Below, one piece after another: positions 1 to 13,828 of a stretch of DNA of 64,000 nucleotides (the stretch's first letter is position 1; each line of letters begins with the position of its first letter). The notes beneath the pieces were generated by a model that saw only the letters and a program-made list of their open reading frames with translations, was not told the DNA's origin and ran no database searches. This DNA is from DATLXH01 sp035576005 (lineage in GTDB: Bacteria; Acidobacteriota; Thermoanaerobaculia; Gp7-AA8). The stretch covers positions 49,839 through 113,838 of the forward strand of contig DATLXH010000109.1 of the NCBI GenBank assembly GCA_035576005.1, given 5' to 3'. A program made the position numbers and the translations under genes.

Positions 1-2
1 TT

Positions 3-158
3 CTCCCTGAAGACGAATGGCTGATGACTCGTCGTGGGAGCGACGTGAATCAAGCGTACGCTGTTTGGAAACTGAGGGGTGAAAATCACATGGATCCCTT
101 CCGCTATCAAGTTCGGCGCCCCCCTCCAGCTCGCATTTTCACCGACCTTTGTCGTTAG
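3..158 (+). CDS. C-terminal end of an unidentified protein (partial at window edge)
   Basis: An open frame enters from the left edge and stops at the TAG at 156-158. The first 28 or so residues (beginning LPEDEW, then LMTRRGSDVNQAYAVWKL) have the composition of a real folded protein. The last 20 are proline- and arginine-rich and come from sequence that resembles the R2 repeat end (TTTCACCGACCTTTGTCGT near 136-155). The gene may therefore have had its natural 3' end replaced by repeat DNA. I do not recognise the family. Only about 51 residues are visible, so the call is tentative. Confidence 0.35.
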   Translation, partial: LPEDEWLMTRRGSDVNQAYAVWKLRGENHMDPFRYQVRRPPPARIFTDLCR

Positions 159-217
159 ACGGCGCTGCCCGACGGCAGGACGAAGTAGACCCCGCCAGAA
201 CTCCACTTCGCGGTTCA

Positions 218-400
218 CCCAGATCCAGAGTGTCGTGAGCAGCGAGTCTCACAGCTCCTCGGACTTACGTCCTTTGCAGTCCTCTCGAATGCGTGAGGTT
301 TCAACCGCGGGGGGCACTCGGCAATCGATTCAGACACTAAAAACAGGTCGAGCCGAGGCTCGCCCTTTCTGGTGAAACTTCGTTGAAATCCCAATGCTCC
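218..400. repeat. Direct repeat copy A of the rpoC 3' flank and terminator
   Basis: Two blocks match the DNA just downstream of rpoC. Positions 218-262 (CCCAGATCCAGAG, then GTGAGCAGCGAGTCTCACAG) match 1239-1284. Positions about 340-390 (GTCGAGCCGAGGCTCGCCCT, then TTCTGGTGAA) match about 1303-1355. The order and orientation are the same, with an unrelated stretch of about 75 bp between the blocks in this copy. The hairpin here has one changed stem base (GGTCGAGC instead of GGGCGAGC), but it still lies downstream of the toxin gene and may end its transcription. Confidence 0.75.
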
Positions 401-427
401 TGACGCCAGTGATATGACGGGCGCTCC

Positions 428-823
428 TCATCGTCTGCCAGCCCACACCGCTGCCTTGTAGTGGCGGCGGATGGACGCGTCCTTGGTGAGTAACCTCGCC
501 GCCTCGAGCCCAGCCTGCGCGACGATCAATCGATCGAAAGGATCGCGAGTCCAACTGGACCCGCATGCCTCCCGGACCACGTCCTCGAAGGGTGCGGTCG
601 CCGTGTGAAGCCCGATGGTTCGCTCCAGTGAAACAACGATCGTCGCTGCGTCCGCATCGATCCTGCGAATCTCGTTCAAATACTGCAGCTCGAGCAACAC
701 GATCGGCGAGATCGCAAGTTCATCTTCTTCCATCACGCCACGCACTCTCGAGGGAAACAGATCTACGCGACCGGCGTATAGCCACACCACCACGTGCGTG
801 TCGAGGTGGATCACGGTTTCCAC
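428..823 (-). CDS. PIN-domain toxin (VapC-type ribonuclease)
   Basis: This is a 131-residue PIN-domain protein. It starts with the typical strand and first acidic residue of PIN nucleases (VIHLDTHVVVWL, Asp8). It has an internal acidic position near ELQYL, and a C-terminal DPFDRLIVAQA segment carrying the conserved Asp pair, followed by LLTKD. VapC toxins of this group cleave RNA, often tRNA, with Mg2+. The start is GTG at 823, and the frame overlaps the 3' end of the upstream antitoxin gene by 13 bases, as is usual in coupled toxin-antitoxin operons. The LDTHVVVWL/DPFDRL pattern is that of the group paired with Phd/YefM-like antitoxins. The RNA target cannot be told from sequence. Confidence 0.88.
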   Translation of the reverse strand: METVIHLDTHVVVWLYAGRVDLFPSRVRGVMEEDELAISPIVLLELQYLNEIRRIDADAATIVVSLERTIGLHTATAPFEDVVREACGSSWTRDPFDRLIVAQAGLEAARLLTKDASIRRHYKAAVWAGRR

Positions 824-1032
824 TCGTCGGACCAGTCGATGTGAACCAGTTCCTGCGGTTCGACAAGGATGCAGTCACGCTTCTCGAGACGCGAGAATTT
901 AGACGTGGTCTCCGGAGGAGAAATCTTGAGAATCTTGCCACGACGCTCGATTTCCAGAGGGACGCCACTGTCGAGCACCTCGTCGAGAACGCGATAAATG
1001 TTCTGGCGCAACTTCGAAGCGGTCATTTTCAT
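811..1032 (-). CDS. Antitoxin of the PIN toxin (Phd/YefM-like, short)
   Basis: This 73-residue protein directly precedes and overlaps the toxin gene. The N-terminus (MTASKLRQNIYRVLDEVLDSG, then VPLEIERRGK) fits the Phd/YefM DNA-binding fold: a short strand, a helix, then a strand pair ending in arginine and lysine. The C-terminal tail (EPQELVHIDWSDEWKP) is acidic and aromatic, as expected for a toxin-neutralising segment. Two in-frame ATGs exist at 1032 and 1026; either could be used. The protein should repress its own operon through the palindromes just upstream. Family assignment rests on pattern and context. Confidence 0.75.
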   Translation of the reverse strand: MKMTASKLRQNIYRVLDEVLDSGVPLEIERRGKILKISPPETTSKFSRLEKRDCILVEPQELVHIDWSDEWKP

Positions 1033-1033
1033 T

Positions 1034-1068
1034 ACGTACGTTCCTTGTTTGCCAAAACGTACGTACGT
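1034..1068. promoter_or_regulatory. Candidate operator of the toxin-antitoxin operon (ACGTACGT repeats)
   Basis: The octamer ACGTACGT at 1034-1041 and the longer run ACGTACGTACGT at 1057-1068 are separated by 15 bases, immediately upstream of the antitoxin start codon. Both are self-complementary. Such paired palindromes overlapping the start are typical binding sites for an autoregulating antitoxin. No experimental support is available here. Confidence 0.5.
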
Positions 1069-1152
1069 GCGTCAGGCATTCCACTGTACGCCCAGGACGC
1101 GAGGTGACGGCACAAAGAGACCTCTCCGCCCGGGCCCCGGCCGGGAGATTCG

Positions 1153-1230
1153 CGAGACTTTCACGCCCCTCACCCTGCTCCGCTTCGCTCGCTTCCCTCT
1201 CCCCGCCGGGGAGAGGGAGACGCCGCTTCG
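1153..1230. repeat. Partial copy of dispersed repeat R1
   Basis: The stretch contains GACTTTCACGCCCCTCACCC, TGCTCCGCTTCGCTCGCTTC and the hairpin CCCTCTCCCCGCCGGGGAGAGGG, then CGCCGCTTCGC. This is the reverse complement of the left half of the full copies at 19662-19834 and 48627-48803. It lies between the toxin-antitoxin operon and rpoC. Confidence 0.7.
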
Positions 1231-1238
1231 CTGCTCAG

Positions 1239-1362
1239 CCCCAGATCCAGAGCGTCGTGTGAGCAGCGAGTCTCACAGCTCGTCGCACTCAAAGTCAGTC
1301 ACAAAAAAAGGGCGAGCCGAGGCTCGCCCTTTCTGGTGAAGTGTCGCTGAAATCTTACTGCT
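1239..1362. repeat. Direct repeat copy B (rpoC 3' flank)
   Basis: This is the presumed original of the repeat described at 218-400. It contains CCCAGATCCAGAG and the GTGAGCAGCGAGTCTCACAG block, then the rpoC terminator and the last few bases of rpoC. Together the two copies bracket the toxin-antitoxin operon. Confidence 0.7.
1303..1332 (-). terminator. Rho-independent terminator of rpoC
   Basis: Read on the minus strand, AAAGGGCGAGC pairs with GCTCGCCCTTT around a four-base loop, and the hairpin is followed by a run of seven T. It lies about 22 bases after the rpoC stop codon. Confidence 0.85.
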
Positions 1363-4300
1363 CGTCGTCGATGTCCGCCATGGCGATGGCTTCTTCGTCT
1401 TCCTGACGCAATGCTTCTTCGAGATCCATCGGTTTCGGCTCGTCTTTCTCGAGGAAGACATCCCGATACGTCGGCATGCCGGTTCCGGCGGGGATGAGAC
1501 GTCCGACAATGACGTTCTCCTTGAGCCCACGCAGGTAGTCGACACGGCCGGCAATCGCGGCCTCTGTGAGAACCCTCGTCGTCTCCTGGAACGATGCTGC
1601 GGAGATGAAGGAATCGGTCGAGAGCGATGCTTTGGTGATCCCGAGCAGAAGCGGAGTACCGTCTGCCGGCTCGCCGCCACGCGCCATGACTTTCTCGTTC
1701 TCTTCGAGGAAGCGGAAACGATCCACCTGCTCGTCGATGAGGAAGTCCGTGTCGCCGACGCGAGTCACACGGACTGATCGCATCATCTGACGTGTGATGA
1801 CTTCGATGTGCTTGTCGTTGATGGCAACCGACTGTGAACGGTAAACCTCCTGGATCTTGTCGACCAGGTAGCGCTGCAGCTCTTTGACTCCGAGAACTGC
1901 CAGAACGTCGTGAGGATCGATCGGACCGTCGATGAGAGGATCACCGGCGCGGACCTGCTCGCCTTCCTGAACGTTGACGTGTGTATGGCGCGGAACTGAG
2001 TACTCGTGACGCGACCCTTCGTCAGTCTCAACGATGACGCGACGCATACCCTTGACGACGGTTCCATGATGAATCGTTCCGTCGACCTCGGTGATGACTG
2101 CTTTCTCCCGCGGATGACGTGCCTCGAAGAGCTCTACGACGCGAGGCAGACCGCCGGTGATGTCCTTCGTCTTGGTCTGTGCGCGAGGAATCTTGGCGAG
2201 AATGTCGCCGGGATAAACTTCCTGACCATTGCTGACCATGAGGTGAGCGCCGGTCGGCAGGAGGTATTTTTTCTCCTCGCCTTTCTTCGACTTGACTGTG
2301 ACCTGCGGCGTCCGCTTCTCGCTCGCAGCTGACTCGACGATGACCATCTGCGTGAGTCCGGTCACCTTGTCTGTCTCTTCGCGGATGTTCTCGCCTTCGA
2401 CGATATCCTTGAAGACGATCTTTCCGCCGAGCTCAGTGAGAATCGCTGAGGTGAATGGATCCCATTCGACCAGCGGCTGACCCGGAACGACGTGCTCGCC
2501 TTCGTGGACCTTGAGGGTCGAGCCGTAAACCACTGCGTAACGCTCTTTCTCGCGGCCTGTTGTGACGGGGGCCTCGACCGGACGCGTGTCCTTCTTACCC
2601 TTGACCACGGTGACGACCTTGTCATCCATGATCAGAAGCTTTCCGTTACGGTTGATGACGACGAGATCGCCATTCTTGTTCGTGACGGTGGCAACGTTGA
2701 GGAACGCCACACGACCCGGGTTCGTTGCTTCGTGTTTCGACTGCTCGGAAACACGTGAGGCCGTACCACCGACGTGGAATGTACGCATCGTGAGCTGCGT
2801 GCCGGGCTCTCCGATCGACTCAGCCGCGATGACACCGACTGCTTCGCCGATCTCGACGAGACGACCGCTCGCCAGATTGCGTCCGTAGCAGCGACGGCAG
2901 ACTCCGCGACGTGTTTCACATGTGAGCACCGAGCGGATTTTTGCGCGCTCGATTCCAGCTTCCTGAATCGAGTTTGCGAGATCGTCGGTAATCTCATCAT
3001 TCTGACTGACCAGCTTCTCTCCGTCGATCGGATCCCAGATCTCTTCCTGGGCAATGCGTCCGACGATGCGGTCGCGAAGAGGCTCGAGAATGTCTCCCCC
3101 CTCCATGATCGCGCTGACGGTAATGCCTTCGAACGTCTGGCAGTCCTGCTCGGTGACGATAACGTCCTGAGCGACGTCGACGAGACGACGTGTGAGGTAT
3201 CCCGAGTCAGCCGTTTTCAAGGCTGTATCGGCGAGTCCCTTACGAGCGCCGTGCGTCGAGATGAAGTACTGAAGCACCGAAAGACCTTCACGGAAGTTGG
3301 CCGTGATCGGTGTCTCGATGACTTCGCCGGAGGGCTTCGACATCAGTCCCCGCATACCAGCGAGCTGACGCACCTGCTCTTTCGAGCCTCGGGCGCCTGA
3401 GTCCGCCATCATGAAGATGGGGTTGAACTCGTGACGCTCCTCTTCAGCCTTTCTCATGTCGGAGAACATCTCATCGGAAACCTGCTCGGTCGCACGGTGC
3501 CAGATGTCGATGATCTTGTTGTGGCGCTCACCGTGAGTGATCGCGCCGTCGAGACGCTGGCGCTCGACTTCGAGCACGCCGATGCGCGCCTTGTCGACGA
3601 TCTCACCCTTGCGGGCCGGGATGACCATGTCTTCGAGAGCGATCGAAACGCCGGCTTTCGTTGCGTAGAGGAACCCGACCTCTTTGATTTCGTCGAGCAT
3701 CTTGACTGTGAGGTCGTTTCCGAAATTGAGGAAGGCAAAGTTGACCAGCTCGCCGAGGCCTTTCTTCTTGAGGAGACCATTGATGAAAGGGATCTCATCG
3801 GGAAGATGCATGTTGAAGATGACGCGACCGACTGTGGTCTCGACCAGCCTCTTGTCAACGTCCTGAATCTCGGCGTGAGTGATGTCCTGATCGTTGAAGT
3901 GTGTCGTCAGATCGATGAGCTTGCCTGTGACCCGCATCTTGATCGGGGTCAGCAACTCGACCTCGCCAGCCTGAAGCGCGAGGACGGCCTCATCATAACT
4001 ACCGAAGATCTTCCCTTCACCCTTCGCTCCGCCCTTGGCCTTCGTCAGGTAATAGCAGCCGAGAACGAGATCCTGTGAAGGGACCGCCAGAGGCTTCCCG
4101 TTCGCAGGAGAAAGAATGTTGTTCGAGGCAAGCATGAGGACCTGCGACTCGACCTGAGCTTTCGGTGACAGAGGAACGTGAACGGCCATCTGGTCACCGT
4201 CGAAGTCTGCGTTAAACGCCGTGCAGACCAGAGGATGAATCTTGATCGCCTTCCCTTCGACGAGAACCGGCTCGAAAGCCTGGATGCCGAGGCGGTGAAG

Positions 4301-5596
4301 CGTTGGGGCGCGGTTCAACAGTACCGGATGCTCTTTGATGACCTCTTCGAGCGCATCCCACACTTCAACCTGCTGGAGCTCGACCATTTCCTTCGCAGCC
4401 TTGATCGTTCCAACCAGACCCTTGGCTTCCAGTCTGTTGTAAATGAACGGCTTGAAGAGCTCGAGAGCCATCTTCTTCGGCAGTCCGCACTGATGGAGCT
4501 TGAGCTCCGGACCAACGACGATGACCGAACGACCCGAGTAATCGACACGCTTGCCGAGAAGGTTCTGGCGGAAGCGACCCTGCTTGCCTTTGAGTGTGTC
4601 GGAGAGCGACTTGAGCGGGCGGTTGTTGGAGCCTTTGAGGACTCGTCCTCGACGACCGTTGTCGAAGAGAGCATCGACCGCTTCCTGCAGCATCCGCTTT
4701 TCATTTCGGACGATGACATCAGGAGCGCGAAGTTCGAGAAGCTTTTTCAGACGGTTGTTGCGGTTGATGACTCGACGATAGAGATCGTTCAGATCGGAAG
4801 TCGCGAAGCGGCCGCCGTCCAGAGGAACGAGAGGACGAAGCTCAGGGGGGATGACCGGGATGACGTCGAGGATCATCCACTCAGGACGATGACCCGACTT
4901 GCGGAACGCGTCGACCACCTTGAGCCGTTTTGCCGCTTTCAGCTTTTTAATCTGCGAGGTCTCGGTACGCATGATGAGACGAAGCTCATCAGAAAGCTCA
5001 TCGACGTTGACCAGTCTCAAAAGCTCCTTGATTGCCTCGGCGCCCATCTTCGCGATGAACACATCGCCATGCTGTCCACGAAGCTCGCGATAACGCTCTT
5101 CGGTCAGGAGCTCTTTCTCTTCGATGATCTCGGCGATGTCACCTGGATCGATGACGACGTACGACTCGAAGTAAAGAATCCGCTCGAGGTCGCGCAGTGT
5201 GATGTCGAGCAAGTGTCCGATTCTCGAGGGGAGTCCCTTGAAGAACCAGACGTGTGAGACAGGCGAGGCAAGCTCGATATGTCCCATGCGCTCGCGGCGG
5301 ACTTTCGACTTTGTGACTTCGACACCACACTTATCGCAGATGACTCCGCGATGCTTCATTCGCTTGTACTTGCCGCAGAGACACTCCCAGTCGGTGATCG
5401 GACCGAAGATCTTTGCGCAGAAAAGGCCGTCGCGCTCGGGCTTGAACGTCCGGTAGTTGATCGTTTCCGGCTTCGTTACCTCGCCGTAGGACCACGACCG
5501 GATCTTGTCCGGTGATGCCAGAGAGATCTTGATTGCGTTGAAATCATTGATCGCCTGCGGTTTCACCGGTTGAAACATCTGGTTGAAACTTTCCAA
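1355..5596 (-). CDS. rpoC: DNA-directed RNA polymerase subunit beta'
   Basis: This 1413-residue protein has the full beta' architecture. The N-terminal zinc site uses Cys72, Cys74, Cys87 and Cys90. The catalytic Mg2+-binding motif NADFDGD is at 462-468, preceded by the [15 protein letters not shown] segment. A second cysteine set ([11 protein letters not shown]) lies near residue 890. The bridge-helix and trigger-loop region and the conserved C-terminal GIT(K)[10 protein letters not shown] segment are present. The C-terminus ends in an acidic tail ([15 protein letters not shown]). It is the last gene of the rplKAJL-rpoBC series, 53 bases after rpoB, and is followed by a strong terminator. Length and motifs are normal. 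Confidence 0.99.
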   Translation of the reverse strand: MESFNQMFQPVKPQAINDFNAIKISLASPDKIRSWSYGEVTKPETINYRTFKPERDGLFCAKIFGPITDWECLCGKYKRMKHRGVICDKCGVEVTKSKVRRERMGHIELASPVSHVWFFKGLPSRIGHLLDITLRDLERILYFESYVVIDPGDIAEIIEEKELLTEERYRELRGQHGDVFIAKMGAEAIKELLRLVNVDELSDELRLIMRTETSQIKKLKAAKRLKVVDAFRKSGHRPEWMILDVIPVIPPELRPLVPLDGGRFATSDLNDLYRRVINRNNRLKKLLELRAPDVIVRNEKRMLQEAVDALFDNGRRGRVLKGSNNRPLKSLSDTLKGKQGRFRQNLLGKRVDYSGRSVIVVGPELKLHQCGLPKKMALELFKPFIYNRLEAKGLVGTIKAAKEMVELQQVEVWDALEEVIKEHPVLLNRAPTLHRLGIQAFEPVLVEGKAIKIHPLVCTAFNADFDGDQMAVHVPLSPKAQVESQVLMLASNNILSPANGKPLAVPSQDLVLGCYYLTKAKGGAKGEGKIFGSYDEAVLALQAGEVELLTPIKMRVTGKLIDLTTHFNDQDITHAEIQDVDKRLVETTVGRVIFNMHLPDEIPFINGLLKKKGLGELVNFAFLNFGNDLTVKMLDEIKEVGFLYATKAGVSIALEDMVIPARKGEIVDKARIGVLEVERQRLDGAITHGERHNKIIDIWHRATEQVSDEMFSDMRKAEEERHEFNPIFMMADSGARGSKEQVRQLAGMRGLMSKPSGEVIETPITANFREGLSVLQYFISTHGARKGLADTALKTADSGYLTRRLVDVAQDVIVTEQDCQTFEGITVSAIMEGGDILEPLRDRIVGRIAQEEIWDPIDGEKLVSQNDEITDDLANSIQEAGIERAKIRSVLTCETRRGVCRRCYGRNLASGRLVEIGEAVGVIAAESIGEPGTQLTMRTFHVGGTASRVSEQSKHEATNPGRVAFLNVATVTNKNGDLVVINRNGKLLIMDDKVVTVVKGKKDTRPVEAPVTTGREKERYAVVYGSTLKVHEGEHVVPGQPLVEWDPFTSAILTELGGKIVFKDIVEGENIREETDKVTGLTQMVIVESAASEKRTPQVTVKSKKGEEKKYLLPTGAHLMVSNGQEVYPGDILAKIPRAQTKTKDITGGLPRVVELFEARHPREKAVITEVDGTIHHGTVVKGMRRVIVETDEGSRHEYSVPRHTHVNVQEGEQVRAGDPLIDGPIDPHDVLAVLGVKELQRYLVDKIQEVYRSQSVAINDKHIEVITRQMMRSVRVTRVGDTDFLIDEQVDRFRFLEENEKVMARGGEPADGTPLLLGITKASLSTDSFISAASFQETTRVLTEAAIAGRVDYLRGLKENVIVGRLIPAGTGMPTYRDVFLEKDEPKPMDLEEALRQEDEEAIAMADIDDEQ

Positions 5597-5649
5597 AGTA
5601 GCCTCCCTTCAGGAGTTCAGGTTCATGTCAGTAAGGGTGAGGGTGACGA

Positions 5650-9948
<4,299 letters not shown>

Positions 9949-10037
9949 CGGTTCGAAGCTCCTTCTGGTGGTATGTGAGGGATACCGTTGAAGAGACACA
10001 CTTCCGGAAGGACGACGAATCGGAGCAAATGCACGAT

Positions 10038-10062
10038 GTGGCCGGACACGCCAATGTCCGGC
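10038..10062. repeat. Copy of dispersed palindrome R3
   Basis: GTGGCCGGACACGCCAATGT followed by CCGGC is a slightly decayed copy of the R3 palindrome. It is located in the rplL-rpoB intergenic region. Confidence 0.65.
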
Positions 10063-10236
10063 GCCCTCACGCGCATCAAGTCAGATCGTTCGAAGCTTCT
10101 CTGGGGTGTAGTGCCCTGTCAGGGAATCCGACGATGCGAGGTTCGCCGCAGGCAACGCGTCGAAATGATTCGCGGGTTTTGAGTCAATGTGGAGAAGGCC
10201 GCTCCCCCCCTCTCCTGACTCGCAAATGTAAAAGCT

Positions 10237-10338
10237 GAATTCAGAACGCAGAACGCAGAAGGAAGAATTGAGAAAAAAGAAGGGGGACCGCTGCCTGCCT
10301 TCTTCGTTCTTCATTCTGCGTTCTACATTCTGCGTTCA
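10237..10338. repeat. Imperfect inverted repeat made of TTCTGCGTTC units
   Basis: On the plus strand, GAACGCAGAACGCAGAA near 10243-10260 faces TTCATTCTGCGTTCTACATT and CTGCGTTC near 10310-10337. The two arms contain repeated copies of the same decamer in opposite orientation, so the transcript could fold into a long stem. It lies in the untranslated region between rplL and rpoB. Confidence 0.6.
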
Positions 10339-10349
10339 TCCTTCACAAC

Positions 10350-10388
10350 AAAACCGAATTCCGGGCAGGTCCAACCCGCCCGGAATTC
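10350..10388 (-). terminator. Hairpin terminator or attenuator between rplL and rpoB
   Basis: GAATTCCGGGC (10356-10366) pairs perfectly with GCCCGGAATTC (10378-10388) around an 11-base loop. On the minus strand the hairpin is followed by GG and TTTTG. It starts 6 bases after the rplL stop codon. In many bacteria a partial terminator here lowers rpoBC expression relative to the L7/L12 genes. Confidence 0.7.
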
Positions 10389-10394
10389 AACAGA

Positions 10395-10778
10395 CTATTT
10401 GACGGTGACTTTGGCGCCAGCCTCTTCGAACTTCTTCTTGATGTTGGCGGCTTCGTCCTTGTTGATGCCTTCCTTGATGGTCTGAGGAGCACCTTCGACG
10501 AGGTCCTTGGCTTCTTTCAGCCCGAGGCTCGTTACTTCGCGAACTGCCTTGATGACGTTGATCTTCTTGTCGCCGACTTCCGTGAGGACGACGGTGAACT
10601 CGGTCTGCTCTTCAACAGGGGCTGCGGCCGCTGCTGCGCCGCCACCGGCCATCATCATCGGGGCTGCTGCAGCTGCGGAGACGCCGAAGCGCTCTTCGAG
10701 AGCCTTCACGAGGTGCGAGAGATCCAGCACGGACATTGTTTCGATCTGTTTTACAAATTCTTCAGTAGACGTTGCCAT
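10395..10778 (-). CDS. rplL: 50S ribosomal protein L7/L12
   Basis: This 127-residue acidic stalk protein recruits translation factors to the ribosome. It has the N-terminal dimerisation helices ([20 protein letters not shown]), an Ala/Gly/Met-rich hinge and the globular domain with [20 protein letters not shown]. The ATG at 10778 follows GGAGG with 5-base spacing; a longer frame from 10790 has no such site and an extra MEAL. It follows rplJ by 23 bases. Confidence 0.98.
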   Translation of the reverse strand: MATSTEEFVKQIETMSVLDLSHLVKALEERFGVSAAAAAPMMMAGGGAAAAAAPVEEQTEFTVVLTEVGDKKINVIKAVREVTSLGLKEAKDLVEGAPQTIKEGINKDEAANIKKKFEEAGAKVTVK

Positions 10779-10801
10779 TAGAGCCTCCAAGAAGTAGTGG
10801 A

Positions 10802-11488
10802 TTAAGCGTTTTCAGTAGGGGTTTCGGTTGGGGATTCGGCTGCCGGGGCATCGCCTGTCGAGGCCTCACTGACCGGCGCATCGACTGCAGGCACCTGACT
10901 GGGAGAGGCATCGCTCGGAGGAGCATCACCCGAAGAAGCTTCGCTCGGAGACGCGTCTCCCGGAGTCGCGTCGCCGCCCTGTTTCTTCGCGATCTGGTCG
11001 ATGACGACGGCCAGGTTGCGAATGTTGGCCTGGAGCACCGTGGCGATCCCTCGCATCGGACTCTGGAGAACATAGAGGAGTTTTGATACGAGCTCTTCGC
11101 GGGAAGGAAGCGACGCGATCGCCTCGATCTCCGTTGCCGCGACGATCTTTCCGTCGAGCATCGCGCCTTTGAACTTGACCGTCGGAACATCTTTTCCGAA
11201 TTTCGTCAGCGCCTTAGCGAGGGCAACTGCGTCGTTGGCGTTGAATGCAACCGCAGTCGGGCCGGCGAACTGGTCGCGAAGCTCGATGAGGGGCGAATCC
11301 TTGAGCGCAATCAGAGCGAGCGTGTTCTTGACGACCACGTACTCAGACTTCGTATCGCGAATCTGGCGCCGCAGCTCTGTGACCTGCGGAACTGTGATTC
11401 CTTTGAAATCAATCAGGAAGGCATTGGTTGCCTTGCCGATGTTGGCAGCGAGAGTGGAGACGGCGTCGGATTTCTGGTCTTTATTCAT
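10802..11488 (-). CDS. rplJ: 50S ribosomal protein L10 with a long low-complexity tail
   Basis: L10 anchors L7/L12 dimers to the large subunit. Residues 1 to about 170 are a normal L10, with [17 protein letters not shown] near the start and a C-terminal helix ending [10 protein letters not shown]. The remaining roughly 57 residues are an Ala/Ser/Pro/Asp/Glu-rich tail built from degenerate [16 protein letters not shown] units. Most bacterial L10 proteins stop near 165-175, so the tail is an extension, apparently disordered. The frame starts at an ATG five bases after GGAGG and only 10 bases after rplA, so no long L10-binding leader can sit directly before it. Confidence 0.96.
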   Translation of the reverse strand: MNKDQKSDAVSTLAANIGKATNAFLIDFKGITVPQVTELRRQIRDTKSEYVVVKNTLALIALKDSPLIELRDQFAGPTAVAFNANDAVALAKALTKFGKDVPTVKFKGAMLDGKIVAATEIEAIASLPSREELVSKLLYVLQSPMRGIATVLQANIRNLAVVIDQIAKKQGGDATPGDASPSEASSGDAPPSDASPSQVPAVDAPVSEASTGDAPAAESPTETPTENA

Positions 11489-11498
11489 CCATCCCTCC

Positions 11499-12200
11499 CT
11501 ATTCTGCCTTCAGCTCGCCCACGGTTGCGTCGATCTGAATCGACGGACTCATCGTGGACGAGACGTAAATGGTTCGCATGTACTTGCCTTTCGCGGCAGG
11601 CGGCTTGGCCTTGCGAACGGCGCTGATGATCGATGACGCGTTCTCAGCAAGCTGGTCGGGAGAGAAGGAAACCTTCCCAACCGGCACGTGGATGATCGAA
11701 GTCTTGTCGACGCGGAACTCGACCTTACCTGCCTTGATCTCCTGGAGCGCTTTCGCTACATCAAAGGTCACGGTACCGGTCTTCGGATTGGGCATGAGAC
11801 CGCGAGGTCCGAGCACTTTTCCGAGCCGGCCGACCGATCTCATCATGTCGGGGGTTGCGATGACTGCGTCGTAATCAACCCAACCACCGTTGATCTTTTC
11901 GACCATCTCGTCGCCACCGACAAAATCGGCGCCTGCTTCCTGCGCTTCGCGTTGCTTGTCTCCCGAAGCGATGACAAGCACCCGTTTCGTCTGGCCGGTG
12001 CCGTGAGGAAGCACGGTCGTTCCCCGGACCATCTGATCGGCATGCTTTGGATCTACACCGAGAAGCATGGAGAGCTCGACCGTCTCATTGAACTTCGCGA
12101 ATGCGATCTGCTTGAGCAGACCAAACGCTTCATTCAATTGATACGGTCGTTCTTCAACCTTCTCAGCCGCTGCACGATACTTCTTGCCGTGTATGGCCAA
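11499..12200 (-). CDS. rplA: 50S ribosomal protein L1
   Basis: This is a 233-residue L1, a primary rRNA-binding protein of the L1 stalk and commonly a translational repressor of its own operon. The start is best taken as TTG at 12200, giving [20 protein letters not shown] lies 5 bases upstream, whereas the GTG at 12206 overlaps that site. The core includes the typical [21 protein letters not shown] segment. The 103-base gap to rplK contains a hairpin (GACGGCG with CGCCGTC) that could serve as a regulatory target, but I cannot show that. Confidence 0.97.
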   Translation of the reverse strand: MAIHGKKYRAAAEKVEERPYQLNEAFGLLKQIAFAKFNETVELSMLLGVDPKHADQMVRGTTVLPHGTGQTKRVLVIASGDKQREAQEAGADFVGGDEMVEKINGGWVDYDAVIATPDMMRSVGRLGKVLGPRGLMPNPKTGTVTFDVAKALQEIKAGKVEFRVDKTSIIHVPVGKVSFSPDQLAENASSIISAVRKAKPPAAKGKYMRTIYVSSTMSPSIQIDATVGELKAE

Positions 12201-12303
12201 TTTCACCTCCGTAGTGCAAGCGACGGCGGTTTTCCACGCCGTCTCCTACGTTGTTGGTTGATCTAACCCGCGGCGACACGTCGCGGGGTACTAAAGCCTG
12301 AGC

Positions 12304-12729
12304 TTATCCCTGAATCTCGAGACCCATGGAGCGCGCGGTTCCTTCAACAGTCTTGATGGCAGCTTCGAGCGAGCCTGCGTTCAGATCGGGCATCTTGGTC
12401 TTCGCGATTTCTTCAACCTGCCCTCTGGTGACATGTCCGACCTTGGTCTTGTTCGGCACGCCCGACCCTTTCGGAATTCCGGCGGCACGAAGCAGAAGAA
12501 TCGCGGCCGGCGGGGTCTTGGTAATGAACGTGAACGAGCGGTCGGCGAAGACGGTAATGACGACCGGGATGATCAAACCCTGCTGGGGCGCTGTCCGGGC
12601 GTTGAATGTCTTGCAGAACTCCATGATGTTCACACCGTGCTGTCCCAGAGCGGGACCGACGGGAGGAGCCGGTGTTGCAGCTCCTGCGGGGATCTGAAGT
12701 TTGATGTATCCGGTAATTTTCTTTGCCAT
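12304..12729 (-). CDS. rplK: 50S ribosomal protein L11
   Basis: This is a 141-residue L11, part of the GTPase-associated centre. It has the N-terminal [20 protein letters not shown] segment followed by [12 protein letters not shown], and a C-terminal RNA-binding domain ending with [10 protein letters not shown]. Length is exactly typical. It is preceded by nusG with 77 bases between, and followed by rplA. Confidence 0.98.
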   Translation of the reverse strand: MAKKITGYIKLQIPAGAATPAPPVGPALGQHGVNIMEFCKTFNARTAPQQGLIIPVVITVFADRSFTFITKTPPAAILLLRAAGIPKGSGVPNKTKVGHVTRGQVEEIAKTKMPDLNAGSLEAAIKTVEGTARSMGLEIQG

Positions 12730-12806
12730 GAATCAGCCTCTCATTTGCGCGATTCGTCTCGCGCGATTCGTCTCGAATGACTGGGCGGACGACCCGCCGC
12801 TGGAAG

Positions 12807-13397
12807 CTACCTGCCGCTCTTGGTCGGTGCCGCCGCCTGATCTTCGGCGGCGTCGTAGCGATTGACCTGAAGGAAATCGAGCTCGACCGGAGTCGAGCGG
12901 CCGAAGATCGTTACCATGACTTTCAAGGTATTGCGATCGAGATTCACATCCTCGACTACGCCGGTGAAGTTCGTAAACGGGCCGTCGCTGATCCGGACGT
13001 GCTCGCCATGCTCGTAAACATGCTTTGGTTTCGGCTTTTCTTTCGTCGCCACGACCTGGTTGAGAATCGAATCGACCTCTTCCTGAGTCAGGGGAGTCGG
13101 CTTCTTGCCCGTTCCAACAAAACCAGTGACTTTCGGCGTGTTCTTCACCAGATGCCAGGCATCGTCGGACATCAGCATCTCTAGCAGGATGTACCCAGGG
13201 AAGAACTTGCGCTGCACTTCGCGCTTCTTGCCGCCCTTCATTTCGATGAGCGTCTCGGTCGGGATCTTGACCTCGCCGAACTTCTCCCGCATCCCCAGCG
13301 CATCGATCCTCTGTTCGAGGTTCTCGCGCACCCGCTCCTCGAATCCGGAGTAGGTATGAACGATGTACCACTGCTTGCTTGTAGCTGCTTCAACCAT
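12807..13397 (-). CDS. nusG: Transcription termination/antitermination factor NusG
   Basis: The 196-residue protein binds RNA polymerase beta' through its NGN domain ([20 protein letters not shown] and [20 protein letters not shown]) and carries a C-terminal KOW domain ([20 protein letters not shown]). The ATG at 13397 gives the standard N-terminus; the longer open frame upstream to 13604 runs through secE in another frame and is a shadow. Only two bases separate the secE stop from this start, so the two genes are translated from one message. Confidence 0.97.
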   Translation of the reverse strand: MVEAATSKQWYIVHTYSGFEERVRENLEQRIDALGMREKFGEVKIPTETLIEMKGGKKREVQRKFFPGYILLEMLMSDDAWHLVKNTPKVTGFVGTGKKPTPLTQEEVDSILNQVVATKEKPKPKHVYEHGEHVRISDGPFTNFTGVVEDVNLDRNTLKVMVTIFGRSTPVELDFLQVNRYDAAEDQAAAPTKSGR

Positions 13398-13399
13398 CT

Positions 13400-13624
13400 T
13401 TAGGTGCCTGCTCCAAATCGGGTGAACAACAAATTGATCGCGCGGTAAAAGATAAGGTCGCAGAGCCAGAGATAGACTCCGAAGAGGATGACGGCCACGA
13501 TGACGACAGTCGTCGTGCCGACGACTTCCGCACGACCCGGCCACGAGACCTTCTTCATCTCGGACTTTGTTTCGCGCCAGAACTCTGTCGTTCTGCGCCA
13601 CCAATCTTTTGGTTCAAACGCCAT
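13400..13624 (-). CDS. secE: Preprotein translocase subunit SecE
   Basis: This is a 74-residue single-span SecE. It has the amphipathic segment (WRETKSEMKKVSWPGRAEVV) followed by one transmembrane helix (VVIVAVILFGVYLWLCDLIF). It stabilises SecY in the inner-membrane translocon. The ATG at 13624 has GGGGAG 7 bases upstream; the longer frame to 13681 overlaps the tRNA-Trp gene and is rejected. It stands between tRNA-Trp and nusG, the classic position. Confidence 0.97.
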   Translation of the reverse strand: MAFEPKDWWRRTTEFWRETKSEMKKVSWPGRAEVVGTTTVVIVAVILFGVYLWLCDLIFYRAINLLFTRFGAGT

Positions 13625-13648
13625 GCATCGACTCCCCGAAACGTGGGC

Positions 13649-13725
13649 TGGCAGGCCAGGAGGGACTCGAACCCCCAACAAGCGGTTTTGGAGACCGCCG
13701 CTCTACCAATTGGAGCTACTGGCCT
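13649..13725 (-). tRNA. tRNA-Trp (anticodon CCA)
   Basis: Acceptor arms AGGCCAG and CTGGCCT pair. The anticodon stem-loop CGGTCTCCAAAACCG carries CCA. The T arm GGGGGTTCGAGTCCC is intact, and the discriminator G and 3' CCA are encoded. It sits immediately upstream of secE. Confidence 0.97.
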
Positions 13726-13828
13726 AAATTGCTGATTTTATGAATTCAGAGCTGGACATCGGAAGCGAGGGCTCGCGAAAAGAGCCGCAAACGGGCTACA
13801 GGTCGCGTGCCAACCGTTTTATTCCCAA

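Noticed and set aside
4178..5257. 359-codon open frame on plus inside rpoC
   Set aside because: It is antisense to a well-conserved part of rpoC; the composition is a mirror of that gene and no start site is seen.
13398..13604. N-terminal extension of nusG
   Set aside because: It overlaps secE in another frame; the standard NusG start is at 13397.
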